This document shows positions 1-5,611 of a stretch of 6,247 bases of DNA, piece after piece. Each line of letters begins with the position of its first letter. The first letter of the stretch is position 1. Source of the stretch: Acidobacteriota bacterium (lineage in GTDB: Bacteria > Acidobacteriota > Holophagae > Thermotomaculales > Thermotomaculaceae); NCBI GenBank assembly GCA_027067895.1, contig JAMOUY010000349.1:1-6247 (forward strand). The letters are read 5' to 3'. The position numbers and the translations under genes are program-made. The notes beneath the pieces are model-generated. The model made no database searches and had not been told where the DNA came from. It saw only the letters and a list, made by a program, of their open reading frames with translations.

Positions 1-213
1 TACATCGTCGCTTGTTTTAAGCCATCTGAATTTAAGACTTCCCTCTGCATGGGTTGTAGCCTCATCGTATTCAGCCGCTTTCGTGCCGTCGTGATTTACC
101 GAACTTCCGTGAACTCCAATATTGGCATAATTTGCGTTTTCTTTTTTGGGCTCACCGGCAAATGACAAGGCAGAAACGGCTAAAATTGCGAGAACTATTG
201 CCAACTTTTTCAT
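1..213 (-). CDS. MtrB/PioB-type outer-membrane beta-barrel protein, N-terminal fragment
   Basis: Only the first 71 codons lie in the window; the gene runs off the low-coordinate edge in frame. Residues 1-19 form a clear Sec signal peptide: Lys2-Lys3, a hydrophobic core from about 4 to 16, and a Ser-Phe-Ala cleavage site before Gly20. The mature start is polar and has an IGVHGSSVNHDGTKAAEY segment followed by SLKFRW. This resembles the first beta-strand region of MtrB/PioB-family proteins, where a glycine-rich strand precedes a short Asp/Gly turn and an aligned 'K..EY' motif. These proteins are outer-membrane barrels that sheathe a periplasmic decaheme cytochrome. The stronger argument is position: it starts 10 nt after a DmsE/MtrA-type cytochrome, the usual partner. 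No Cys occurs in the visible part. The secreted-protein call is firm; the barrel family is an inference from context and a short segment. Confidence 0.72.
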   Translation of the reverse strand, partial: MKKLAIVLAILAVSALSFAGEPKKENANYANIGVHGSSVNHDGTKAAEYDEATTHAEGSLKFRWLKTSDDV

Positions 214-217
214 AATT

Positions 218-226
218 CCCTCCTTA
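218..226 (-). promoter_or_regulatory. Strong ribosome binding site overlapping the upstream stop codon
   Basis: On the minus strand the sequence reads TAAGGAGGG then AATT then ATG. The TAA is the stop codon of the decaheme cytochrome, and with the following GGAGG it makes an almost perfect anti-Shine-Dalgarno match. It fixes the start of the barrel-protein gene at 213 and suggests that ribosomes ending the cytochrome can start again at once on its partner. Confidence 0.8.
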
Positions 227-1141
227 CCTTGTTAATGCCTTGCCCTGTCCGCTCAAACCTTCGGACGGCAAATCTGTACCGTGAACCCTTGTATGACACT
301 GAGTACATTTTGTTGTAAATGCTCTTTTAAAGGACTGCCTGTCTGAACGCACCCTTCTGTCAGGATGATTGGGAGAAGCAGAACTTCCAACATATCCCGG
401 CAAGTTTGCATGGAAATGCATTTGGTGGCACTGCAAACATAAGAAAGGCTCGTTCTTTTTCAAGAGATTGTCAGCAACAGCACCGTGCGGATTGTGACAA
501 ATGGTGCAGTTTTCCGCAACAGGCGCATGTTCGAAAACAAAGGGTCCCCTATACTGTGAATGACAACTCAAACACTTTGAATTCACCCTTTCATCCAATT
601 TGTTTTCTTCACTACCGTCAAACTTGTGGCAGTCTGTGCATGTCATTTTGTGCTCTTTTACAACAGGGTGATGGGAAGGCAAAAGGAATTGAGCCCTTTC
701 CTTTTTGTGGCAGGAAATGCACAATTTGTCCTCTTCCTTCTTCAAATTCCCTTTGTAAGAAGGCTGGTGAACCTTGTGGCAGTCTGTACAACCGACACCG
801 TACTCAATAACATGCTTTTCTTTTAATCCGTGAAACACATTGGCATGACAGGTTAAGCACTGCTTTTCCAACTTCATTTTGTTGTTGGAAGGACCGTAAA
901 TTAAAGAAGGGTCCTCTTCGTCAGCATGCTTCTCGCCTGCACCGTGACATTTTTCGCACTTAAATTCGTCGCCCTTTTTGAAGTAAGTGGCATGGAATGA
1001 CTTTGAAAAAGCATCTACCACTTCTTCATGGCAACCTGAACATGTGTCCACTCCGACAAGACCCTTGTCGGCAGAGAACGCCGGGCTTGGGAAAAATAAC
1101 ACAAAGCCCGCCATAAGACAAATTAACGTTAACCTCCTCAT
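224..1141 (-). CDS. DmsE/MtrA-family periplasmic decaheme c-type cytochrome
   Basis: This is a 305-residue secreted cytochrome with exactly ten CXXCH haem sites, at Cys34, 62, 95, 118, 141, 168, 190, 212, 235 and 279. A signal peptide covers about residues 1-24 (Arg2-Arg3, hydrophobic 4-17, Ala-Phe-Ser-Ala before Asp25). There is no lipobox, so it is a soluble periplasmic protein. Length, haem count and the C-terminal CHTRVHGTDLPS...GKALTR ending fit the DmsE/MtrA family. Its members relay electrons from inner-membrane quinol oxidases through an outer-membrane barrel to extracellular acceptors such as metals, DMSO or electrodes. I chose ATG at 1141 because GGAGAGG lies just upstream and it begins the signal peptide. 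A GTG 23 codons earlier would place a non-secretory extension before it and overlap the likely promoter region. The barrel partner follows by 10 nt. DmsE versus MtrA is not resolved, and no DMSO reductase gene is visible. Confidence 0.93.
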   Translation of the reverse strand: MRRLTLICLMAGFVLFFPSPAFSADKGLVGVDTCSGCHEEVVDAFSKSFHATYFKKGDEFKCEKCHGAGEKHADEEDPSLIYGPSNNKMKLEKQCLTCHANVFHGLKEKHVIEYGVGCTDCHKVHQPSYKGNLKKEEDKLCISCHKKERAQFLLPSHHPVVKEHKMTCTDCHKFDGSEENKLDERVNSKCLSCHSQYRGPFVFEHAPVAENCTICHNPHGAVADNLLKKNEPFLCLQCHQMHFHANLPGYVGSSASPNHPDRRVRSDRQSFKRAFTTKCTQCHTRVHGTDLPSEGLSGQGKALTR

Positions 1142-1143
1142 AG

Positions 1144-1150
1144 CCTCTCC
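1144..1150 (-). promoter_or_regulatory. Ribosome binding site deciding the cytochrome start
   Basis: The minus strand reads GGAGAGG, then CT, then ATG at 1141. The GGAG core sits 5 nt from the start codon. It supports the ATG that opens the signal peptide over the GTG at 1210. Confidence 0.75.
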
Positions 1151-1221
1151 ATTCGTTTGATTTTTAAGAAGGTTAATAACAGAAAACCTCACCGCATTAT
1201 AAAAACACACTTTCTTTATTA

Positions 1222-1250
1222 ATAATAATGCCAGAAGTGTTTAATTGCAA
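1222..1250 (-). promoter_or_regulatory. Probable sigma70-type promoter for the electron-conduit genes
   Basis: On the minus strand a TTGCAA -35 box (1245-1250) and a TATTAT -10 box (1222-1227) are separated by exactly 17 nt. Transcription would start near 1215, giving a leader of about 70 nt before the cytochrome ATG. The leader holds a small inverted repeat (AGGTT at 1185-1189 with AACCT at 1170-1174) that may be a weak hairpin. The gene upstream ends at 1329, so this promoter would let the cytochrome pair be expressed separately from the cysteine synthase block. Identified by eye; no transcript data. Confidence 0.6.
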
Positions 1251-1253
1251 GGA

Positions 1254-1288
1254 TTTTTTATTTTTACGCTAATAGTAAAATAAAAAAA
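1254..1288. repeat. AT-rich inverted repeat directly upstream of the promoter
   Basis: The left arm is TTTTTTATTTTTAC (1254-1267), the loop GCTAATA (1268-1274) and the right arm GTAAAATAAAAAAA (1275-1288). The arms are complementary except for one extra T. It lies at about -40 to -73 relative to the predicted start site, where an A/T-rich UP element contacts the RNA polymerase alpha subunits. It could also be an operator, or a poor terminator for the upstream gene, but no clean U-tail follows the stem on the minus strand. Chance symmetry in AT-rich DNA is possible. Confidence 0.4.
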
Positions 1289-1328
1289 CAAAACAAAAAC
1301 ACAATGTCTTAATTTAAAACGGCAAATA

Positions 1329-2234
1329 TCAGTATCTGTAAACGTCGCAGAGTTTTGTCGTAAGATACCTTTCTCCCCTGTCGGCACAGATAAAAACAAT
1401 GTTTGCGTTTTCAGAATTTTCCGCTATTTTTATTGCCTGACAGAGATTTGCCCCGCTTGAAATACCTGCGAATATTCCCTCTTTTAAAGCCAACTCCCTT
1501 GTGTAAAAATACGCTTCTTCGTCAGTAATCGGCTCCAAGGAATCAATGTTTTCTTCATGCCAAATCGGGGGAATATAACTTCCGTCAAGGTGCAAAAGCC
1601 CCTCTATTTTGCTTATTGCCGTTGCCGGATGAATTCCTATTATTTTAACTCTGTTTCCAAATTTTTCTTTCAAAGCCTTTGAAACTCCCATTAAAGTCCC
1701 GCCTGTGCCAAGCCCCGCAACAAAGTAATCAACTCCAACATCCTTTAAATCTTCCGCAATTTCTTTGCCTGTCAAGTAATGCGCTTCCGTATTAGCCTCG
1801 TCTCCGTTTTGGTTAAAATAAAAGTATTTTTCAGGCTCTTTTGAGCATAATTCTTCGGCAGCCTCAATATGGCTGTTTTGATTGGATGGGTCTGTTAAAA
1901 TCAATTCCCCGCCCCAAGCCCTAATCATAATTCGTCTTTCCATACTTTTGCTTTCAGGCATGTATATACGGCACTTGTATCCCTTTAAATTGCAAACCAT
2001 GGAAAGAGCAATTCCGGTGTTTCCGCTTGAAGCCTCAACTATAATCATGTCTTTTTTTAATCTTCCCTCTTTTTCCGCCTTTTCAATCATGTATTTTACA
2101 ATCCTGTCTTTTAAAGACCCGGACGGATTAAACAGTTCAAGTTTTGCAAAAATTCGCACATTTTTTTCCGGCTTTGAAAACCTCTTTAACTCAACAAGAG
2201 GCGTGTTGCCGACAAGGTCAAGAAACGTTTTCAT
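1329..2234 (-). CDS. cysM: PLP-dependent cysteine synthase, CysM/CysK family
   Basis: This 301-residue cytoplasmic enzyme belongs to fold-type II PLP enzymes that make L-cysteine from an activated serine and sulfide or a sulfur carrier. The Schiff-base lysine is Lys42 in NPSGSLKDR. The substrate loop is SSGNTG (69-74), the PLP phosphate-binding loop is GTGGT (176-180), and GISSGA (257-262) supplies the serine that contacts the pyridine nitrogen. The RGERYLTT ending is typical of the family. Classical CysK has an IQGIGAGFIP-like segment after the central domain. Here residues 210-225 read IEGLLHLDGSYIPPIW, closer to CysM-type enzymes, so the acceptor may be O-phosphoserine or the donor something other than free sulfide. 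The symbol is family-level only. The ATG at 2234 has GGGAG 6 nt upstream. It lies 70 nt after the RadC-type gene, with its own possible promoter. Confidence 0.88.
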   Translation of the reverse strand: MKTFLDLVGNTPLVELKRFSKPEKNVRIFAKLELFNPSGSLKDRIVKYMIEKAEKEGRLKKDMIIVEASSGNTGIALSMVCNLKGYKCRIYMPESKSMERRIMIRAWGGELILTDPSNQNSHIEAAEELCSKEPEKYFYFNQNGDEANTEAHYLTGKEIAEDLKDVGVDYFVAGLGTGGTLMGVSKALKEKFGNRVKIIGIHPATAISKIEGLLHLDGSYIPPIWHEENIDSLEPITDEEAYFYTRELALKEGIFAGISSGANLCQAIKIAENSENANIVFICADRGERYLTTKLCDVYRY

Positions 2235-2240
2235 ATCCCA

Positions 2241-2245
2241 CTCCC
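2241..2245 (-). promoter_or_regulatory. Ribosome binding site of the cysteine synthase
   Basis: GGGAG on the minus strand is 6 nt before ATG 2234. It decides against a TTG 14 codons upstream at 2276, which would add a polar extension absent from the family. Confidence 0.65.
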
Positions 2246-2266
2246 GTATGTGATTATCAATCTTAG

Positions 2267-2295
2267 AGTTTACCAAAATTAACGGAAAATGTTAA
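2267..2295 (-). promoter_or_regulatory. Possible promoter of the cysteine synthase gene
   Basis: In the 70-nt gap after the RadC-type gene the minus strand has TTAACA (2290-2295), a 17-nt spacer, and TAAACT (2267-2272). These match the -35 consensus at five of six positions and the -10 at four of six. Transcription would begin near 2260, giving a leader of about 25 nt. The weak -10 box and AT-rich background keep confidence low. Confidence 0.33.
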
Positions 2296-2304
2296 AGTTT
2301 ATTG

Positions 2305-2955
2305 CTAAATAATTCCTTTCTGCTTAAAGGAAAAGAAACCGTCGGGGCTGTAAATTATGTGGTCTATCAAAACAACCTCAACAATATCGCAGCCTTTTTT
2401 AAGCCTTTCGGTAAAATTCAAGTCTTCCCTGCTTGGGGTTAAGTTTCCCGTAATATGGTTGTGCGCAACTATTATTCCCTTACTGCCTTTGCGAAGCGTT
2501 TTTTTCAATATTTCCGAAATAAAAACGGGAATTGAGTTTACATTTCCCATAAAAAGCGTTTCAAAACCGATAAGGCGAGATGCGTTGTCAACAAAAATCA
2601 CGGTAAATTTTTCCCTGTCTTCCCATTTAACCGATGTCATCAAAAACTTGTAAACATCTTCCGGATTTGAAAGTTGCAAATCTGAAATATTTATTTTTTC
2701 CTTAAAATACCTGTGGACAACTTCCAAAACCGCTTTTATCAACGTTGCTTTTGAGAGGCTTAATCCTTTTACGGAAATAAGTTTCTCTATATCCGCGTCA
2801 AGCAAACCTGAAAATCCGCCGAATTGTTTTAATAGTTGTTTGGAAAATTCAATTACAGGCTTGCCCTTCGTCCCCGTTCTTAACAAAATTGAAAGCAATT
2901 CTTCGTCTTTTAACTTTTTTGCACCGCACTCAAAAAGTTTTTCGCGAGGCCTCAT
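2305..2955 (-). CDS. radC: RadC-family JAMM/JAB-domain protein
   Basis: This 216-residue protein starts with the conserved RPREKL...LKDEELLSILLRTG region of RadC. A helix-hairpin-helix-like segment follows (about 53-79, VKGLSLSKATLIKA), then a C-terminal JAMM metalloprotease-fold domain (about 95-214). The zinc-site pattern is complete: Glu148, His165-x-His167, seven residues, Ser175, two residues, Asp178. The family was once called a DNA repair protein, but a repair role is not established and its substrate is unknown. Two features differ from typical members. HNHPSG is HNHITG here, and the protein begins at RPREKL without the usual N-terminal ten or so residues. An in-frame stop at 2965-2967 rules out a longer N-terminus. 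Its ATG overlaps the TGA of the nucleotidyltransferase (ATGA) and has no good ribosome site at normal spacing, so translation is probably coupled. Confidence 0.9.
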   Translation of the reverse strand: MRPREKLFECGAKKLKDEELLSILLRTGTKGKPVIEFSKQLLKQFGGFSGLLDADIEKLISVKGLSLSKATLIKAVLEVVHRYFKEKINISDLQLSNPEDVYKFLMTSVKWEDREKFTVIFVDNASRLIGFETLFMGNVNSIPVFISEILKKTLRKGSKGIIVAHNHITGNLTPSREDLNFTERLKKGCDIVEVVLIDHIIYSPDGFFSFKQKGII

Positions 2956-3779
2956 ACAAAAATTTTACCCTTAAAAGTTTCTCCTTTCAATGTTAGAAAC
3001 GCATTTTCGTAAACCACACAATCCACAAGGCTTCCGTTCCCATCAATTCTTGAAGGATAAATCACGGATTTTTTGACGGTTATTTCCCGGGAAACGGAAG
3101 CATTTTCGTAAAAAACATTTTCGTTTTCCCCGAAAACATAAAAATTCGCGTCAATAAAGCCTTTCAAAGTCCCGCAGTCAAACCAATCGCCTTTAAATTC
3201 AACGCAACCCAATTTTTTCAAAGGTATAAGTTTTTTGTAAACATCAACAATTGAAAATTCAACAAAATCCACAACTTCCGGCGAGATTATTTGAAGCCCC
3301 GTAAAAAAGAAACTTCCTTCGCCTATTGATAAAACCTTTCCTTTTTTGCATTTTATGGAAGTAAAAGATTGCCCGTCCAATTTTTTCAAAACAAGGGTGA
3401 TTATGTTTTTTGACTTGATATGCTCACTTACAAGCCTTCCCAAAATATTTTCGTCTTTGAAAAACAGGGTGTCGCAATTAACCGCTATTAACGGAAAGTC
3501 AAAAAAACCGCCTAAATTTTTAAGATAACCGCCTGTCCCGAGTATTTCCCCTTCCTTAAAACACAGCAGATTTCTTTTTTTTGCCTCTTTTTCAAGCAAA
3601 TCAGCCTTATAATGGGCGTTTATACCTATTTGTTTAATTCCGAATTTTTTTAAAAAATCCACTCCGTAATCAAGAAGCGTTTTACTTCCAAGCCTGACCA
3701 AAGCCTTGGGAATTTTATCGGTAATAGGCCTAAGCCTTGTGCCATACCCTGCGGAAAGAACGAAACCTTTACAATCCAC
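2952..3779 (-). CDS. Sugar-phosphate nucleotidyltransferase with a short C-terminal beta-helix
   Basis: This 275-residue cytoplasmic enzyme has the Rossmann-like NTP-transferase fold that joins a nucleotide to a sugar 1-phosphate. The signature SAGYGTRLRP (9-18) with Lys25 (IPKALV) binds the NTP. GTGG (81-84) contacts the base or sugar, Asp103 in VNCDTLF is a metal ligand, and Asp201 in DWFDCGT fits the second conserved site. Residues about 225-262 look like imperfect left-handed beta-helix turns, much shorter than in GlmU or ADP-glucose enzymes. The length and compact form resemble MurU-type (MurNAc-1-phosphate) or glucose-/mannose-1-phosphate enzymes; I cannot settle the sugar. It starts with GTG at 3779, preceded by GAGG 7 nt away inside the previous gene's end. 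The gap to the MBL gene is 2 nt, and its stop overlaps the RadC start by 4 nt. Confidence 0.85.
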   Translation of the reverse strand: MDCKGFVLSAGYGTRLRPITDKIPKALVRLGSKTLLDYGVDFLKKFGIKQIGINAHYKADLLEKEAKKRNLLCFKEGEILGTGGYLKNLGGFFDFPLIAVNCDTLFFKDENILGRLVSEHIKSKNIITLVLKKLDGQSFTSIKCKKGKVLSIGEGSFFFTGLQIISPEVVDFVEFSIVDVYKKLIPLKKLGCVEFKGDWFDCGTLKGFIDANFYVFGENENVFYENASVSREITVKKSVIYPSRIDGNGSLVDCVVYENAFLTLKGETFKGKIFV

Positions 3780-3781
3780 CG

Positions 3782-4528
3782 CTAAACCTCAAAAACATCT
3801 CCGTCTTTTAGAATTTTCACATTAAGCCCTTTTAGTTCTTCTTCTATTTTTTTTCTGTAATGGGGTTTGGTGTGAAAAACAAATATGTTTTCAAAACCAT
3901 TCATTTTTTTTATTTCTTCTCTAAAATCGTGTGTTGAAAGATGATTGCTGATTTTTGACAAATCTTTTCTTTCTTCCGGGAAAGAGCATTCGGTAATAAC
4001 AGACTTTACTCCAAGATTAACCAAGTCACGCCATAATCCGTCGCTTCTGTATGTGTCCGCCGTATATGCAATGCTTTTTTCACCTTTCCACACAATAAAC
4101 CCTATGCTTCCTTTTGTATGAAAAACCCTGAAAAAATCAATTTTATACTCCCCAAGCAAAATACTTTCCCCGAGATTTACTTTGACAAATTTCAAAGAGG
4201 GCGATTCGGCATCCGGAATTTCAGTAAAATCCGGCCAGATTTTTCCGTTAAACACATATTCTTTCAGCGTCGTTATAGTTTCTTGAGAAGCGTAAACTTT
4301 GAGTTTTTTGCCTGCAATTGAAAAATTGTCCACCAAAAAAGGCAAATCGCACACATGGTCAAAGTGAGAATGGGAAAGAAAAACAGAGTCAATCTCCAAC
4401 TGTCTTTCAAGCGGAAGAACGGAACAAACCGAACCGCAGTCAAAAAGAAACTTGTTTTCAATCAAAAAAGATGGAAGGTTTGCGTCTTTGGTTTTCCCGC
4501 CGGAACAGCCCAAAACTTCAATTTTCAT
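3782..4528 (-). CDS. MBL-fold metallohydrolase, class II cyclic nucleotide phosphodiesterase-like
   Basis: This 248-residue metallo-beta-lactamase-fold hydrolase opens with MKIEVLGCSGG and a LPSFLI...FDCGSV segment, as in the class II 3',5'-cyclic-nucleotide phosphodiesterase group. Metal ligands are visible: HSHFDH (His53, His55, Asp57, His58), probably His137 in FHTKGSIGFI, Asp158 in YTADT, and a C-terminal His219 in FHTKPHY. The SFPEE (182-186) and NHLS (195-198) motifs also match that group, where the equivalent stretches surround the active site. The likely reaction is phosphodiester hydrolysis, possibly of cAMP or a related nucleotide. RNase Z-like or other MBL activities remain possible. 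It has no signal peptide, so it is cytoplasmic. The ATG at 4528 overlaps the end of the HD-GYP gene by 11 nt, suggesting that two second-messenger-type phosphodiesterases are made together. Confidence 0.82.
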   Translation of the reverse strand: MKIEVLGCSGGKTKDANLPSFLIENKFLFDCGSVCSVLPLERQLEIDSVFLSHSHFDHVCDLPFLVDNFSIAGKKLKVYASQETITTLKEYVFNGKIWPDFTEIPDAESPSLKFVKVNLGESILLGEYKIDFFRVFHTKGSIGFIVWKGEKSIAYTADTYRSDGLWRDLVNLGVKSVITECSFPEERKDLSKISNHLSTHDFREEIKKMNGFENIFVFHTKPHYRKKIEEELKGLNVKILKDGDVFEV

Positions 4529-5609
4529 CAACATCTCCATTGGCAATCAAATGAAAAACATTTTTAAAAACTCCAACAATGTCGGGGTCAAACTGCTTTC
4601 CCGAGTTTTCCTCTATTTCCTTCAACGCATCTTTATTGCTTAAAGCCTTCCTGTACGGTCTGTCGGTAGTCATTGCGTCAAATGTATCGCAGACGGAAAT
4701 TATTTTCGCAAACAAAGGAATATCCCCGTTTTTTAATCCTTTCGGATAGCCTGTCCCGTCTTCTTTTTCATGGTGGTATAAAATTCCGTCAAGCGCTTTT
4801 CTCAATCCCTTGACTTTTTTTACAATCTCATAGCCCAAAACAGGATGTTTTTTCATTATTTCCCGCTCTATATCACTCAGCGGTGCTTTTTTGTTTAACA
4901 CCGCGTCCGGTACTCCTATTTTGCCTATGTCGTGAAGTATTGCCGATAGAGAAAGCCAGTATTTCTGCTCTTTGTCAAACCCCAAAGCATCTGCAATAAG
5001 CAGACTATATTTCATAACCCTTCTTGTATGTCCGGCAGTGTAAACATCTCTTTTTTCTATTGCATCAGCCAAAGCAAGGGATGTCTCAAAGAAAATTTCT
5101 TTTAATTCCGCATACATTTTTGCATTTACAAGTGCGGTTGAAATAGGAATTGCCATCATTTTTGCCTTCTCTACGTCACGCTTATCAAAACCTTTACCGT
5201 CTATTTTGTTCAACAACTGCACCGCACCGATTACTTCTCCCTTGTATTCAAGAGGAAGGGACAATATAGACTTTGTTTCAAAATGACTGACTTTATCAAC
5301 TCTTTTTGACCAATAGGAAGAATTTCTCACATCGTTAATTATAATAACTTTTTTCTCGGAAATTGTGTGACCTACCACACCTTCTCCTATTTTCAGCCTG
5401 ATTTCTTTTAATTTATCGCTTTCTTCACCGCTTAAAATCCTGAAAAAAACCTCTTTTTTTTCAAAATCTATTTCCCAAATTGAACTTCTCTCCGCACCAA
5501 TTTCGTTTTCAAGCAAAGACATCGCATTGAACAAAACAAAATCTATATCAAGTTCGGAATTTAGTTTCTCCCAGATTTCCAATAACTTACGGTGAAAATC
5601 ACCGGACAT
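4518..5609 (-). CDS. GAF-domain HD-GYP phosphodiesterase (cyclic-di-GMP type)
   Basis: The 363-residue protein has a GAF sensor domain (about 20-165; LSLPLEYKGEVIGAVQLLNK is typical) followed by an HD-GYP domain (about 172-350). HD-GYP enzymes hydrolyse the bacterial messenger cyclic-di-GMP, usually to GMP, with a di- or tri-iron centre. Key residues are present: Glu185 (AIEKRDVYTAGH), His194, His226-Asp227 in LHDIGKIGVPD, His255, His279-His280 in HHEKEDGTGYP, the Gly287-Tyr288-Pro289 triad and Asp308 in VCDTFDA. The active site therefore looks intact. There is no transmembrane segment or signal peptide, so it should sense a cytoplasmic ligand through GAF. ATG 5609 is 2 nt after the previous stop, with no strong ribosome site. 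An in-frame stop at 5625-5627 blocks a longer start. Its end overlaps the MBL hydrolase start by 11 nt. The GAF ligand is unknown. Confidence 0.92.
   Translation of the reverse strand: MSGDFHRKLLEIWEKLNSELDIDFVLFNAMSLLENEIGAERSSIWEIDFEKKEVFFRILSGEESDKLKEIRLKIGEGVVGHTISEKKVIIINDVRNSSYWSKRVDKVSHFETKSILSLPLEYKGEVIGAVQLLNKIDGKGFDKRDVEKAKMMAIPISTALVNAKMYAELKEIFFETSLALADAIEKRDVYTAGHTRRVMKYSLLIADALGFDKEQKYWLSLSAILHDIGKIGVPDAVLNKKAPLSDIEREIMKKHPVLGYEIVKKVKGLRKALDGILYHHEKEDGTGYPKGLKNGDIPLFAKIISVCDTFDAMTTDRPYRKALSNKDALKEIEENSGKQFDPDIVGVFKNVFHLIANGDVDEN
4535..4538 (-). promoter_or_regulatory. Ribosome binding site deciding the MBL-hydrolase start
   Basis: GGAG on the minus strand lies 6 nt before ATG 4528. 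Upstream in-frame starts at 4546 (TTG), 4540 and 4534 lack properly spaced sites, and family members begin at the MKIEVLG-type sequence. The site lies inside the last codons of the HD-GYP gene. Confidence 0.65.
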
Positions 5610-5611
5610 GG

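Noticed and set aside
406..826. Two Cys-rich open frames on the plus strand inside the cytochrome gene
   Set aside because: They mirror the CXXCH codons of the decaheme cytochrome on the opposite strand and have no ribosome site or recognisable domain.
1142..1210. Longer N-terminus for the cytochrome from GTG 1210
   Set aside because: It would bury the signal peptide behind 23 residues, overlap the promoter leader, and lacks the ribosome site that precedes ATG 1141.
1282..1306. T-rich minus-strand stretch after the cysteine synthase as an intrinsic terminator
   Set aside because: No GC-containing hairpin precedes the T-runs; only a weak AT stem is possible, so I did not call a terminator.
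1882..2253. Plus-strand open frame opposite the cysteine synthase
   Set aside because: Lies wholly within a well-supported gene with all catalytic motifs; no homology or start signal seen.
1329..2955. RadC-type JAMM protein plus CysM as a Mec+/CysO/CysM-like sulfur-carrier system
   Set aside because: The JAMM protein carries the RadC N-terminus and helix-hairpin-helix region, and no ThiS/MoaD-like carrier gene is present, so the adjacency is not enough.
4118..4643. Several short open frames on both strands around the MBL/HD-GYP junction
   Set aside because: All are shadows of the two overlapping genes, with low-complexity translations and no ribosome sites.
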